In this document: piece by piece, positions 1 to 8,992 of the stretch | How positions within the stretch are numbered: position 1 is the stretch's first letter | How the letters are laid out: each line of letters opens with the position of its first letter | Assembly (NCBI GenBank): GCA_022573915.1 | Contig: JACZTA010000004.1 | Span: 1-33,278 of the forward strand | Length of the DNA: 33,278 nt | Source: Bacteroidota bacterium | GTDB lineage: Bacteria; Bacteroidota; Bacteroidia; Chitinophagales; JACZTA01 | Direction: 5' to 3' | Program-made: the position numbers and the translations under genes | The notes under the pieces: model-generated | Seen by the model: the letters and a program-made list of their open reading frames with translations, nothing else | Databases searched by the model: none | Told to the model about the DNA's origin: nothing

Positions 1-1
1 G

Positions 2-241
2 TTAAGAATAATCACGTACGAAGCTTCAAATAGCAAGCTAAAGGTTAGAAATTTGGTGGTGACTTTAAGCGCTGAGAATGATTCCGTCATAAGTATTGTG
101 GGAACCGTAGAAACCAAGAATCTATTGTCTGATTCTGAGCAACACTTGCGGTACGAGAGTGGAAAAGGCTATCTGATTTCCGGTAAAGAGAAGATCCTTT
201 TTTTAAAAGAAAAGATTTATGAAATAGAGGTTGAGTACTAA
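2..241 (+). CDS. C-terminal end of an unrecognised protein (5' partial)
   Basis: The reading frame is open from base 2 to the TAG-type stop at 239-241, so the gene begins to the left of the window and only about 79 residues are visible. A TTG at 53 could act as an internal start, but the frame continues upstream with plausible coding (LRIITYEASNSKLKVRN), which makes a truncated view more likely. The fragment is rich in beta-strand-type alternating residues and charged lysine and glutamate, with no motif or membrane segment. I do not recognise a family. It lies on the same strand as the fatty acid transporter that starts 58 bases downstream. Confidence 0.6.
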   Translation, partial: LRIITYEASNSKLKVRNLVVTLSAENDSVISIVGTVETKNLLSDSEQHLRYESGKGYLISGKEKILFLKEKIYEIEVEY

Positions 242-299
242 CAAGGATCTGAAATTCGTGAGCTATTTATAATACCTTAATTATTGAAGATAAGTTGAG

Positions 300-1652
300 A
301 TGGGGAGTTCTGAAAAGTTTGTAATACTGGCGCGCAGGACGCTACCCATGCCGTTTACCATAGCGGTTTTACTGACTTTTGTGACAATCCTGCTTGCTTT
401 ATTCCTTACCGAAATGAATTTAGAAACTAACACACCGCATTTCCTTCAGGTATTAGAAGCATGGGAAATGGGTTTTTGGGAACTGCTGCAGTTTGGTATG
501 CAGATGATCCTGATTCTCGTTTTAGGCCATGTACTTGCGCTGACCAAATTTTTCAATAGTGTTATTTCAAGAGCTGTGGCTTTTTGTAACAACACAGCAA
601 ATGCCGCTGCAGCCGTAGCGCTTCTAACCGTTGCTCTTTCCTTTTTTAACTGGGGCCTGGGGTTGGTGTTCGGAGCTATTTTTGCCCGTAAGGTTGGGGA
701 GCATGCAATAAAAAATAATATCCCAATCAATTATCCGGTGGTCGGGGCCGCAGGGTATGCCGGATTGATGGTCTGGCATGGAGGCCTATCCGGTACGATA
801 CCTGTCACGATCTCAAATCCGGGCCATTTCTTAGAAACATCAATTGGTGTCTTGCCTCTTAGTAGCACAATTTTCTCTTCAATGAATCTGATTGTTTCTG
901 CTTTGTTGCTAATCTCGATACCACTGGGATTTTATTTTATTGGTAAAAGATCAAAGGCAGCTAGAGTAGATATCAAGCAGACCTTCGAAGATTCAAATGA
1001 AACAAGCGAGGAAATGATTGGAGCCGAGAAGCTGGACCATTCAAAGATCCTGGCATATCTCTTTGGCTTGCTAATAATTGGTTTCGGGATTTACAAAGCG
1101 ATCTTCAGTGAGGGCATAAATACATTATCTTTTATAACCCTCAACTATATCAATTTTATACTGTTTGGATTGGGTATTCTTCTCCATGGTAATTTTTACA
1201 ATTATATAAAGGCGATAAGCAGGGCCATTAGCGGAGCTTCGGGCATCCTGATCCAGTTTCCGATTTACGCGGGCATCATGGGGATCATGAAATACACGGG
1301 ATTGGTGATGGTATTTTCAGATTTCTTTGTAAGCATATCCAACCAGGCAACCTTTCCCATACTTACTTTTATAAGTGCAGCTGTGGTTAATATTTTTGTG
1401 CCTAGCGGAGGCGGACAGTGGGCGGTTCAAGGGCCTATCATCATTGACGCAGCGACAAGGATGGGGGCAGATATGAACAAGAGTATCATGGCTTTAGCCT
1501 ATGGAGATCAATTAACGAACATGATTCAGCCATTTTGGGCGCTTCCCCTGCTTGCAATAACGGGATTAAAGGCGAAAGATATACTTCCATATACCGTATT
1601 TACGATGTTCATTGGAATGGTCATTTTCTTAACGATGTTGATACTATTTTGA
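300..1652 (+). CDS. atoE: Short-chain fatty acid transporter, AtoE family
   Basis: This is a 450-residue multi-spanning inner-membrane protein of the AtoE/SCFA_trans family, which moves short-chain fatty acids such as acetoacetate or butyrate across the cytoplasmic membrane. Hydrophobic segments run almost end to end (about 12), with a hydrophilic loop near residues 220-250. The family hallmark VPSGGGQWAVQGP is present near residue 367, followed by the YGDQLTNMIQPFWALP stretch. Length matches the family (about 440-470). The ATG at 300 is the first start in frame and gives a short cytoplasmic N-terminus. No acetoacetyl-CoA transferase genes accompany it, so the substrate is inferred only from the family. 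It stands alone, 64 bases upstream of surE. Confidence 0.9.
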   Translation: MGSSEKFVILARRTLPMPFTIAVLLTFVTILLALFLTEMNLETNTPHFLQVLEAWEMGFWELLQFGMQMILILVLGHVLALTKFFNSVISRAVAFCNNTANAAAAVALLTVALSFFNWGLGLVFGAIFARKVGEHAIKNNIPINYPVVGAAGYAGLMVWHGGLSGTIPVTISNPGHFLETSIGVLPLSSTIFSSMNLIVSALLLISIPLGFYFIGKRSKAARVDIKQTFEDSNETSEEMIGAEKLDHSKILAYLFGLLIIGFGIYKAIFSEGINTLSFITLNYINFILFGLGILLHGNFYNYIKAISRAISGASGILIQFPIYAGIMGIMKYTGLVMVFSDFFVSISNQATFPILTFISAAVVNIFVPSGGGQWAVQGPIIIDAATRMGADMNKSIMALAYGDQLTNMIQPFWALPLLAITGLKAKDILPYTVFTMFIGMVIFLTMLILF

Positions 1653-1716
1653 CGCAACCACCTCCCAAAACCCTTGTTTTGAAAGGCTTATACTTATTTT
1701 AGCAATAAAGTAACTG

Positions 1717-2487
1717 ATGAAAAGCAGGCCATCGATCCTGGTAACAAACGATGATGGCATTACTGCGCCCGGAATTCTTGCGCTGGTTGATGTGATGCGC
1801 GAAATAGGGGAGGTAGTGGTGCTTGCTCCCGACAGTCCTCAATCTGCAATGGGACATGCCATTACTACCTCGGTACCTATAAGGATGGAGAAGGTCGATC
1901 TGTTTAAAGGCATAGAAGCCTATCAGTGTACCGGCACACCGGTGGATTGTGTGAAGCTGGCAATTGATAAGGTGTTGGATAAGCTACCTGATCTTTGTGT
2001 ATCAGGTATTAACCATGGTTCCAATTCTTCGATAAATATAATTTACTCGGGGACCATGTCGGCCGCTTTAGAGGCAGCCATAATCGGTATCAACGCCGTT
2101 GGTTTTTCATTACTGGATTATAAATACGATGCAGATTTCACTGCCGCAAAGACTTATGTGAAGGAAGTTGCGTTAAATGTGTTGGACTCAGGTTTGCCCA
2201 AGGGAACTTTGTTGAACGTGAATGTGCCGGCTTTGGATCAGAAGCATATTAAAGGGATGAAGATCTGCCGGCAAGCAGAAGCCAGGTGGGAAGAGAATTT
2301 TGATGAAAGAGTGGATCCAAGAGGTAAGAAATATTATTGGTTAGCCGGTAGATTTATGAGTACAGATCAAGGCGAGGATACAGATGAATGGGCGCTCCAG
2401 AATGGGTTTGTGTCCGTGGTACCGGTGCAGTATGATCTCACAGCACGACACGCAATTGGTTTTTTAACCAACAGTTGGAAACTATGA
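1717..2487 (+). CDS. surE: 5'/3'-nucleotidase SurE
   Basis: SurE is a cytoplasmic metal-dependent survival protein that removes phosphate from nucleoside 5'- and 3'-monophosphates. The 256-residue length fits the family. The N-terminal ILVTNDDG motif supplies the two metal-binding aspartates (D12, D13), and SPQSAMGHAIT (about residue 42), GTPVDCVKLA (about 83) and SGINHGSNSS (about 98-107) are the other conserved active-site stretches. The stop codon overlaps the ATG of the next small membrane protein as ATGA, and lpxB follows, a surE-lpxB neighbourhood that is common in Bacteroidota. There is no obvious disruption. Confidence 0.96.
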   Translation: MKSRPSILVTNDDGITAPGILALVDVMREIGEVVVLAPDSPQSAMGHAITTSVPIRMEKVDLFKGIEAYQCTGTPVDCVKLAIDKVLDKLPDLCVSGINHGSNSSINIIYSGTMSAALEAAIIGINAVGFSLLDYKYDADFTAAKTYVKEVALNVLDSGLPKGTLLNVNVPALDQKHIKGMKICRQAEARWEENFDERVDPRGKKYYWLAGRFMSTDQGEDTDEWALQNGFVSVVPVQYDLTARHAIGFLTNSWKL

Positions 2488-2786
2488 AGCGACGATTTGA
2501 TACAGAGATGATCGGACTGAATATCGGCATTGTTTTACCTATATTAATCGGTTTTCTTTTTTATCCATTGATGAAATATGGCCAGGCTCCCGGAATGACG
2601 GTATCAGAATATATCGATCTGGTCTCGGATCATTTGGTCTTGCCAAAATTGTTGACCGTGGCTTTGATAGGAGATATGTTTGCTTCACTTTTCTTTTTCT
2701 GGAAGGATCTTCATCGTGCTGGCATGGGTATTATCTATGCTATGGCGATTTACGCACTAATTATTGTTGCTATAATATTCTTCTAG
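2484..2786 (+). CDS. Small three-span membrane protein between surE and lpxB
   Basis: The start is taken as the ATG at 2484, which overlaps the surE stop as ATGA and implies translational coupling; a TTG at 2475 would add only three residues. The 100-residue product has three predicted membrane helices (about residues 8-28, 52-72 and 78-99) joined by a polar loop containing EYIDLVSDHLVLPK. I see no catalytic motif. Proteins of this size between surE and lpxB are seen in related bacteria, but I cannot name a function. Its position argues for an envelope role; this is inference from context only. Confidence 0.8.
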   Translation: MKRRFDTEMIGLNIGIVLPILIGFLFYPLMKYGQAPGMTVSEYIDLVSDHLVLPKLLTVALIGDMFASLFFFWKDLHRAGMGIIYAMAIYALIIVAIIFF

Positions 2787-2839
2787 TAACTAAGTATTAA
2801 AATGCAGGACGTGGGACGTTTGAATAAATATTACCGTGA

Positions 2840-3967
2840 ATGAAGTATTACATTATTGCTGGGGAAGCTTCAGGAGATATGCATGGAGCAAATTTGATTA
2901 AGGAACTTAAATCGCTTGATTCCGATGCCACGTTCAGGTGTTGGGGAGGTGACCTGATGAAAGCTGAAGGAAAAGACCTGATCAAACATTATAGGGACCT
3001 TGCGTTTATGGGGTTCTGGGAGGTAATTAAAAACATCAACACCATCTATGGTAATATGAAGTTTTGTTTCCGGGACATAATAAGTTTTGATCCTGATACG
3101 GTGATCCTAATCGATTATCCGGGCTTTAATTTGCGAATAGCTAAGAAAGCGAAGCAGGCCGGTTATAAGGTTGTCTATTATATTTCACCGCAGGTTTGGG
3201 CCTGGCGGGCCGGCCGGGTCAAACAGATAAAAAAATATGTTGACAAGATGATCGTGATCCTTCCATTTGAAAAGGAGTTTTATTCTAAATGGAATTATGA
3301 AGTTGATTATGTGGGTCATCCTTTGTTGGATGTTATAAACAATGATGATATCGCGATGGCCAATCAGGAGAATAGCAAGACAGCCGGCAATTTAATCATT
3401 GCAGTGCTGCCAGGGAGCAGGAAGCAGGAGATGGGCATTATTTTACCCATTATGCTTTCGGTGAAAAAGCATTTTGAATCATATCAATTTATCGTTGGGG
3501 GAGCTCCTTCGGTAGATCCACAATTTTATAAGGATATAATTGTCAGATATGAATCAAACAATTCGGGAGAAGGTATCGGGTTCGTACAAGATCAAACCTA
3601 TGACCTGCTTAAAAAAGCTGATATAGCGCTGGTGACATCGGGAACGGCGACTTTGGAAACGGCATTGTTCGGTGTACCGCAAATAGTCTGCTATAAAGGA
3701 AGCTTTATCTCTTATATAATTGGCAGGTCTCTGGTAGATGTAAAATACATTTCTTTGGTCAACTTAATCCTCGATACCCGCTTGGTGCCCGAATTGATAC
3801 AATCGGACCTGAATGAAGAGAACATAAAGTATCAGTTAGACCTTTTGATAACAGGCGAATCAGACAAGGACGATATGATCAGCGGCTATAACCGGTTGAC
3901 CCAATTGCTGGGAGGGCGTGGCGCTTCAAGAAAGGCGGCAACGGCCATAAACCAATTTTTGAATTAA
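2840..3967 (+). CDS. lpxB: Lipid-A-disaccharide synthase LpxB
   Basis: LpxB is a peripheral inner-membrane GT19 glycosyltransferase that joins UDP-2,3-diacylglucosamine to lipid X to make the lipid A disaccharide. At 375 residues it has the usual length. Visible family motifs are GEASGDMHGANL (residues 8-19), ISPQVWAWRAGR (about 117-128), LPGSRKQEMG (about 191-200) and the nucleotide-site motif SGTATLETALFGVPQIVCY (about 266-284). The ATG at 2840 lies 53 bases after the small membrane gene; the SpoIID-domain gene begins three bases after its stop, so the two are probably cotranscribed. Presence of lpxB fits a Gram-negative outer membrane with lipid A. Confidence 0.97.
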   Translation: MKYYIIAGEASGDMHGANLIKELKSLDSDATFRCWGGDLMKAEGKDLIKHYRDLAFMGFWEVIKNINTIYGNMKFCFRDIISFDPDTVILIDYPGFNLRIAKKAKQAGYKVVYYISPQVWAWRAGRVKQIKKYVDKMIVILPFEKEFYSKWNYEVDYVGHPLLDVINNDDIAMANQENSKTAGNLIIAVLPGSRKQEMGIILPIMLSVKKHFESYQFIVGGAPSVDPQFYKDIIVRYESNNSGEGIGFVQDQTYDLLKKADIALVTSGTATLETALFGVPQIVCYKGSFISYIIGRSLVDVKYISLVNLILDTRLVPELIQSDLNEENIKYQLDLLITGESDKDDMISGYNRLTQLLGGRGASRKAATAINQFLN

Positions 3968-3970
3968 GAC

Positions 3971-5191
3971 ATGATCTCAATGAGTCGAATTATCATTAAG
4001 CGAATCCTAAATCCTACGATTATGCGCACACAAGCAATCTTAATCACACTTTTGTTGCTGACGACGTCTGTTTTCGGTGTTCGGGATTTCTATATCGGCA
4101 TATTAGGAAATGAAGAGCTTCATGAATTTGAATACACTGTTGTCCAGGGAGCTTATGACGTATGGGCAGAAGGCGAATTGGTGTTAACGATCAGGAAAGA
4201 TCAGACATTGGTTATTACCTCCGACGGTATGAATGAACTGATCATGTCTAACGGCACTTCTGAGGTCATGAAGGATCGTTCGCAGTTGAAGGCCATTATC
4301 ATTCGATTTATTGGAAAAGAGCCAAGTAACGAGTTTCGTATAGAAGTTTCCGGTGACGCGAGTGAAGCCTATGGCTATCAGGATGACCTGCTCATTACCA
4401 ATAAAGACAGCACTCTGAACCTGATCAATGTGATCGGTGTGGAAAGTTATTTGCAGGGCGTGATAAAGGCTGAGATTGGAAATCTTTATGATCCTGAATT
4501 TCTTAAAACCATGGCGGTCGTATCAAGAACGTACGCTATAAGAAACATCTTTCGTCACTATACGGAAGGATATGATCTATGTGATAATGTTCATTGTCAG
4601 GTATTTATTGGAATCAGGGGTTTGGATGGCCGAATTGTGAAGGCGATCAGACAAACTGAGGAAGAGGTTATAGTTGATGAGGAGTACAAGATCATTCAGG
4701 CAGTCTATCATTCAAATAGCGGTGGGTTGACAGAATCCGGAGGTGCCGTTTGGACAACCACTACCCCTTATTTGCAAAGCAAGATTGACACTTTTTCAAG
4801 AAAGGGGAAACACTATTTCTGGACATACCAGATCTCGACAGACAGTTGGGAATACTATCTATCCAAAAAAATGAATGAAAAGGTCACAGATTATGCGCTT
4901 GACACGTTAATGTTGAGGAGACCGTATTACAGCTGTCAGGGAAAGAGGATACCAATGCAAACAATTAGAAAGGACCTGGGTTTGAAATCCACCTTATTTG
5001 TTATGAAACAAAGAGGCGATCAGATCAAATTCATCGGTAGAGGATACGGGCATGGAGTTGGTTTGAGCCAGGAGGGGGCGTTCAGAATGAGCCGGTTAGG
5101 TTTTACGTATGAAGAAACGATCTATTTTTATTACACAAATGTTGAGATAGTTTCCTACAAGATATTCTCTTCCTTTCACGGTACCTGGTGA
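3971..5191 (+). CDS. SpoIID/LytB domain protein, probable peptidoglycan-active exported protein
   Basis: The C-terminal two thirds carry a SpoIID/LytB domain: GVESYLQGVIKAEIG (about residues 157-171), AVVSRTYA (about 181-188) and the closing GYGHGVGLSQEGA (about 358-370) with a final YYTNVEI strand. In the family SpoIID cleaves glycan strands lacking stem peptides; in non-sporulating Gram-negatives the homologues are thought to act in the periplasm on peptidoglycan, but the exact role here is unknown. The ATG at 3971 is three bases after the lpxB stop. A second ATG at 4022 gives a much better signal peptide (MRTQAILITLLLLTTSVFG), so the true start may be there. Two cysteines in YDLCDNVHCQ are as often seen in Bacteroidota members. 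Confidence 0.9.
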   Translation: MISMSRIIIKRILNPTIMRTQAILITLLLLTTSVFGVRDFYIGILGNEELHEFEYTVVQGAYDVWAEGELVLTIRKDQTLVITSDGMNELIMSNGTSEVMKDRSQLKAIIIRFIGKEPSNEFRIEVSGDASEAYGYQDDLLITNKDSTLNLINVIGVESYLQGVIKAEIGNLYDPEFLKTMAVVSRTYAIRNIFRHYTEGYDLCDNVHCQVFIGIRGLDGRIVKAIRQTEEEVIVDEEYKIIQAVYHSNSGGLTESGGAVWTTTTPYLQSKIDTFSRKGKHYFWTYQISTDSWEYYLSKKMNEKVTDYALDTLMLRRPYYSCQGKRIPMQTIRKDLGLKSTLFVMKQRGDQIKFIGRGYGHGVGLSQEGAFRMSRLGFTYEETIYFYYTNVEIVSYKIFSSFHGTW

Positions 5192-5300
5192 TAAATCACT
5201 CCTCCAAAGCCCAATAGGTTCAGGCAGTTCACAAATTTCGGCATGGGAATATATGCGGAATTAATATAACCTATCCAATCTTTTTTAGATAAGTTCTTAG

Positions 5301-5308
5301 TACATTTG
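5301..5308 (+). promoter_or_regulatory. Bacteroidota -7 promoter box for the M20 peptidase gene
   Basis: TACATTTG matches the Bacteroidota sigma-A -7 consensus TAnnTTTG and lies 21 bases upstream of the ATG at 5330. No clear TTG -33 element is visible at the usual distance, so strength is uncertain. Confidence 0.5.
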
Positions 5309-5329
5309 TGTCAATAAATAAAATTACGC

Positions 5330-6709
5330 ATGGAAGCATTGAAGACACAATTGGAGGAGAATAAGCAAAAATATCTGGATGAGCTATTTGAACTTTTAAG
5401 AATTCCTTCAGTTAGCACCGACCCTAGTTTTAGTGATGATGTTTTTGAGGCGGCGGAATTCGTGAAGAAGAAATTAGCGGCTGCCGGTGCGGATGAAGTA
5501 GAATTAGTGGCTACCAAAGGATATCCCATTGTTTATGGTGAAAAGATCATAGATCCAAACCTACCGACAATTCTGGTGTACGGACATTATGATGTTCAAC
5601 CAGCCGATCCGTACGATCTTTGGGAAACTCCTCCTTTTGAACCTGAAATACGAAATGATAGTATATACGCACGAGGATCATGTGATGATAAGGGACAGAT
5701 GTACATGCATATCAAGGCATTTGAGATGATGATGGAGCATGACACCCTGGCTTGTAATGTAAAATTCATGATAGAAGGAGAAGAAGAAGTTGGTTCAAAG
5801 CATTTGAGCAAATTTGTAGAAGAGAACAAGGACAAGTTGAAGGCAGATGTGGTTCTTATTTCAGATACTTCCATGGTTTCAATTGAAACACCCTCTATCA
5901 CAGCCGGCTTACGCGGCTTAAGTTTTTTGGAAGTCGAGGTGACAGGCCCAAATAAGGATCTTCACTCAGGTGTATATGGTGGGGCAGTGGCTAATCCGCT
6001 CAACGTACTTTGTGAAATGATAGCGAAGCTCAAGGATGATGATAATAAGGTTGCAATCCCGGGATTTTATGACGATGTAGAGGATGTATCACAGGCTGAG
6101 AGGGATGAAATGGCATCGGTAGCCATGGATGACGAAGTTTATAAGAGGTCATTAAATGTTAAGGAACTGCGAGGAGAAGCAGGGTATTCAACCATAGAAC
6201 GAACTGCAATCCGGCCTACTTTGGATGTGAATGGAATGTGGGGAGGTTATATTAAGGAAGGAGCGAAGACTGTCATTGGCGCGAAGGCTACAGCTAAGAT
6301 CTCAATGAGGTTGGTTCCGCATCAGGATTCTACCAAAATAGGGGCGTTGTTTACGAAGTATTTCAAATCCTTAGCTCCGGATTCCGTGACTGTGAAAGTA
6401 TCCACATTTCATGGAGGGGAACCTTATGTTACGCCTATAGATTCAACTGCTTATAAGGCGGCATCAATGGCTATAGAAAAAACATTTGGAAAGAGACCTG
6501 TTGGTATCCGTTCGGGTGGGTCTATTCCAATTACTGCATTATTTGAACGAGTTTTAGGAGTAAAATCTATCTTGTTGGGGTTTGGACTCGATTCGGATGA
6601 TATTCACTCACCTAATGAACATTTCGGACTCTTCAACTTTTACAAGGGGATAGAGACGATTCCATACTTTTTTAAATACTTTGCCGAGATCACTCAAAAG
6701 AATAATTGA
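5330..6709 (+). CDS. M20 family metallopeptidase (dipeptidase-like)
   Basis: This is a 459-residue cytoplasmic zinc peptidase of the M20/M25/M40 group (DapE/ArgE/CPG2/carnosinase-like). Metal-site motifs are in order: YGHYDVQP (about residue 83-90, first histidine and following Asp), GSCDDKGQ (about 112-119, bridging Asp), EGEEEVGS (about 148-155, general-base Glu plus ligand), a Asp in ISDTS (about 178), and the C-terminal DIHSPNEHF (about 422-430, last His). An inserted dimerisation (lid) domain lies between about residues 190 and 350, beginning GLRGLSFLEVEV. The substrate is probably small peptides, but the family is broad. A TAnnTTTG box just upstream and 138 bases of space from the previous gene suggest an independent transcription unit. 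Confidence 0.93.
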   Translation: MEALKTQLEENKQKYLDELFELLRIPSVSTDPSFSDDVFEAAEFVKKKLAAAGADEVELVATKGYPIVYGEKIIDPNLPTILVYGHYDVQPADPYDLWETPPFEPEIRNDSIYARGSCDDKGQMYMHIKAFEMMMEHDTLACNVKFMIEGEEEVGSKHLSKFVEENKDKLKADVVLISDTSMVSIETPSITAGLRGLSFLEVEVTGPNKDLHSGVYGGAVANPLNVLCEMIAKLKDDDNKVAIPGFYDDVEDVSQAERDEMASVAMDDEVYKRSLNVKELRGEAGYSTIERTAIRPTLDVNGMWGGYIKEGAKTVIGAKATAKISMRLVPHQDSTKIGALFTKYFKSLAPDSVTVKVSTFHGGEPYVTPIDSTAYKAASMAIEKTFGKRPVGIRSGGSIPITALFERVLGVKSILLGFGLDSDDIHSPNEHFGLFNFYKGIETIPYFFKYFAEITQKNN

Positions 6710-6738
6710 AGATCAAACAGGAATAATTTTTGCGCTAA

Positions 6739-7350
6739 ATGGAAAAATTCCTTAGACCGATGAAATATTTTAGACTGGCCCGGTACCTCGGCATTTGTCT
6801 CATAATATGTTTGCTTTCCAATTGCATCCCCTCCCTGCATCCATTGTACACAGATAATGTGCTTGTATTCGACGACCTACTGCTTGGCAGTTTTGAATCT
6901 ATTGACGAGGAAATCTGGGTCTTTGAAAAACGCGATGAAAAATCTTATTCTGTAATTATTTCACACGAAGAATCAGAAGTTGAATTGATAGGTCATTTAG
7001 TAAAACTGGGCGATAATTATTTTATGGATTTTTATCCCAAGTTGAATTCTGATTTGTTTAGTGTAATGGGTGAGAAGGGCTTCAATTTTTGGTATGATAT
7101 GCATTTTGTTCCTTGTCATACTTTTTCCAAAATAATTTTGAACGGAAATAGTCTACAGATTAACTTGTTGAACAACAACTGGTTTGTAGAGATTATCGAG
7201 GCGGGGTACACAGGAGTCAAATACGAGTATACCGAAGATGAAATGCTGGTTTTGACTTCCTCTTCAATCGAATTACAAGAATTCGTAAAACTATATGCAA
7301 ATGATGAAGACGCTTTTCCGGAGACCTTGAAACTGGAAAGGAAACTTTAG
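6739..7350 (+). CDS. Hypothetical lipoprotein
   Basis: The 203-residue product has a basic N-terminus, a hydrophobic core and a lipobox ending LLSNC, so Cys29 should be lipidated and the protein held in the inner or outer membrane. A second ATG at codon 8 would give a more compact signal peptide. The segment directly after the cysteine, IPSLHPLYTD, resembles the start of small lipoproteins I have seen in other Bacteroidota; the rest alternates beta-strand-like stretches and acidic turns. No enzyme motif is visible. It starts 29 bases after the M20 gene and converges with the esterase gene, the two stops being only 13 bases apart. Confidence 0.8.
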   Translation: MEKFLRPMKYFRLARYLGICLIICLLSNCIPSLHPLYTDNVLVFDDLLLGSFESIDEEIWVFEKRDEKSYSVIISHEESEVELIGHLVKLGDNYFMDFYPKLNSDLFSVMGEKGFNFWYDMHFVPCHTFSKIILNGNSLQINLLNNNWFVEIIEAGYTGVKYEYTEDEMLVLTSSSIELQEFVKLYANDEDAFPETLKLERKL

Positions 7351-7363
7351 AGCTTACCCGTTA

Positions 7364-8362
7364 TTATAGCTTGTATATTTTTTTGGTTTGAGTCGAATTA
7401 CCACTTTCCAATTCGATGATGTATACACCCGGCGCAAGATCAGATACATCAATCTCTAGTTTTTGAGAGGTACCTATAAAGTGCATTTTTAGCGCGAGAA
7501 TGACTTTTCCCTCCGTGTCCTTTAAACTTAGCGATGTTTCCTGACCTCTGCTTGCATTGAACTCAAGTACTATTGAATTTATAGCCGGATTAGGGTAAAT
7601 ATTAAGCGCTAATATATGTTCTTCCTGAATAGAAGTTGCAGGATTACAGTTTACAGAATCAATCCAAATAAAAGCGTCTGTCAGGATTTGATTTCTATTG
7701 GGAAAATCTATGGTATGTCCCACTCCTGACATTAAAATATAATCGATCAATGCACCCTCGTTATCGAGCGCGTTGAATACCGGCCAGAACCTCGTATTCG
7801 GACTGTCATTAAGACCGTGAACGATATAGACTGCCTTGCCTGAAGAATTTTTTTGCAGGGTACTGTTGACCTCTGTAGTGTTGTTGATCGCCGCTCCTAT
7901 GGGCATATACCCTCCAAATCGTCCGGGGCGTGCCAGTCCGTATGTATAAACTGTTTTACCGCCCCAGGAAAATCCCATCACATATATCTTTGCTGAATCG
8001 ATATTGTACCAAAGTTCCATGGAGTCGAGAATGGCTGTGGTAAAAGCAGTATCGATGGGGTCATCGATCTTGCCATCAATTCCGCCGTCCGGGCAGATCA
8101 ATAATAGATCATTAGCTTCCGCAAAATCTATCAACGTATCGCACCAGGATACTCCATTCCAGCGTGTCGTATTAAAAGGATGCAATCCCAGCATTAGTTT
8201 GTTCGGTGTCGCGGCATTATAGCTGGAGGGGATGTAGATCGAGTATTTTTTATTTGGGTCGGATTGAAATGCAAAGCTTCCGTCAATTCTTGATTGACCC
8301 AGGCATATAACCGGTAAACACAATACCAATAACAGGCAGGATGAAATTCTCAGGTTTAACAT
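7364..8362 (-). CDS. Secreted alpha/beta-hydrolase (esterase/PHB depolymerase-like) with T9SS sorting domain
   Basis: The ATG at 8362 is chosen because it directly precedes a signal peptide (MLNLRISSCLLLVLCLPVICLGQ); an upstream in-frame TTG at 8395 would place a promoter-like TACCTTTC inside the gene. The protein of 332 residues has an alpha/beta-hydrolase fold resembling polyhydroxybutyrate depolymerase or feruloyl esterase (LpqC-like) enzymes. The nucleophile elbow is GFSWGG, the acidic residue is in HGLNDS and the histidine in GVGHTID. The last 80 residues are a type A T9SS sorting domain starting NIYPNP and ending KKIYKL, so the enzyme is exported across the outer membrane. The natural substrate cannot be told from sequence. 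Confidence 0.88.
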   Translation of the reverse strand: MLNLRISSCLLLVLCLPVICLGQSRIDGSFAFQSDPNKKYSIYIPSSYNAATPNKLMLGLHPFNTTRWNGVSWCDTLIDFAEANDLLLICPDGGIDGKIDDPIDTAFTTAILDSMELWYNIDSAKIYVMGFSWGGKTVYTYGLARPGRFGGYMPIGAAINNTTEVNSTLQKNSSGKAVYIVHGLNDSPNTRFWPVFNALDNEGALIDYILMSGVGHTIDFPNRNQILTDAFIWIDSVNCNPATSIQEEHILALNIYPNPAINSIVLEFNASRGQETSLSLKDTEGKVILALKMHFIGTSQKLEIDVSDLAPGVYIIELESGNSTQTKKIYKL

Positions 8363-8499
8363 GTATGAGCGTTCGATTCTGGCGGAAAGGTACAATTAAA
8401 ATATATTGTAACCTTAGGTAAATTGATTCCATTTACAGAGTTAGTTAGACTAGCGTTTAGACCAAACCAGAAGGTAGGCTGCCCACGAATTTATGAAAT

Positions 8500-8889
8500 C
8501 TACACTTTTAGCATGCCTCTCAACATGACGTTTACAGGTTGTCCATGTTGCAGACCGGGTTGCCAAATAGGCATGGCATTTAAAACCCTTACAGCTTCTG
8601 CATCGCACGAATCACAAAGACCCTTGATGATCTTAATATTCGCCACTTCGCCTGTTTTTGTAATTACAAAGCTGTACCAAATTTTACCTGATATGCCATT
8701 TGCTTTGGCAACCTCGGGCGTAATATAATTCTCCCTGACGAACTCCATGAACTGAGCTTGCCCACCGGGAAACTCCGGCGGTTCATCAGGTGTATGGATA
8801 ACGGAAAGTGAATTATCGGTTATAAAATTGGAATTCGCTAAAACGGAGCTGCTGATAATTATTAGCAGAGCGAGAAATATATTCTTCAT
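8500..8889 (-). CDS. Secreted stand-alone TonB C-terminal-domain protein
   Basis: This 129-residue protein has a signal peptide (residues 1-19) and then a single TonB C-terminal domain running from EFPGGQAQFMEF (about 39-50) through GKIWYSFVITKTGEV to LNAMPIWQPG. TonB proteins normally have an inner-membrane anchor and a proline-rich spanner; neither is present here, so it cannot transmit energy by itself in the classical way. It shares with its two neighbours a CxxCD motif (C92, C95, in GLCDSCDAEA) at a place where most Bacteroidota TonB domains have no cysteine pair. It may bind a receptor TonB box or another periplasmic partner; this is inference. Confidence 0.85.
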   Translation of the reverse strand: MKNIFLALLIIISSSVLANSNFITDNSLSVIHTPDEPPEFPGGQAQFMEFVRENYITPEVAKANGISGKIWYSFVITKTGEVANIKIIKGLCDSCDAEAVRVLNAMPIWQPGLQHGQPVNVMLRGMLKV

Positions 8890-8992
8890 GATTCAGATTG
8901 AGTTTAATGGTTGCCTTTTTGGATTCAAAAATTATGCCCTGCGGATTAAATTAGTAAATGAAAAATAATAAAAGGGCCTGGTAGGAAAAGTG

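Noticed and set aside
8423-8728. Plus-strand ORF opposite the first TonB-like gene
   Set aside because: It is antisense to a well-supported coding region with a signal peptide and TonB domain, and its sequence is not family-like.
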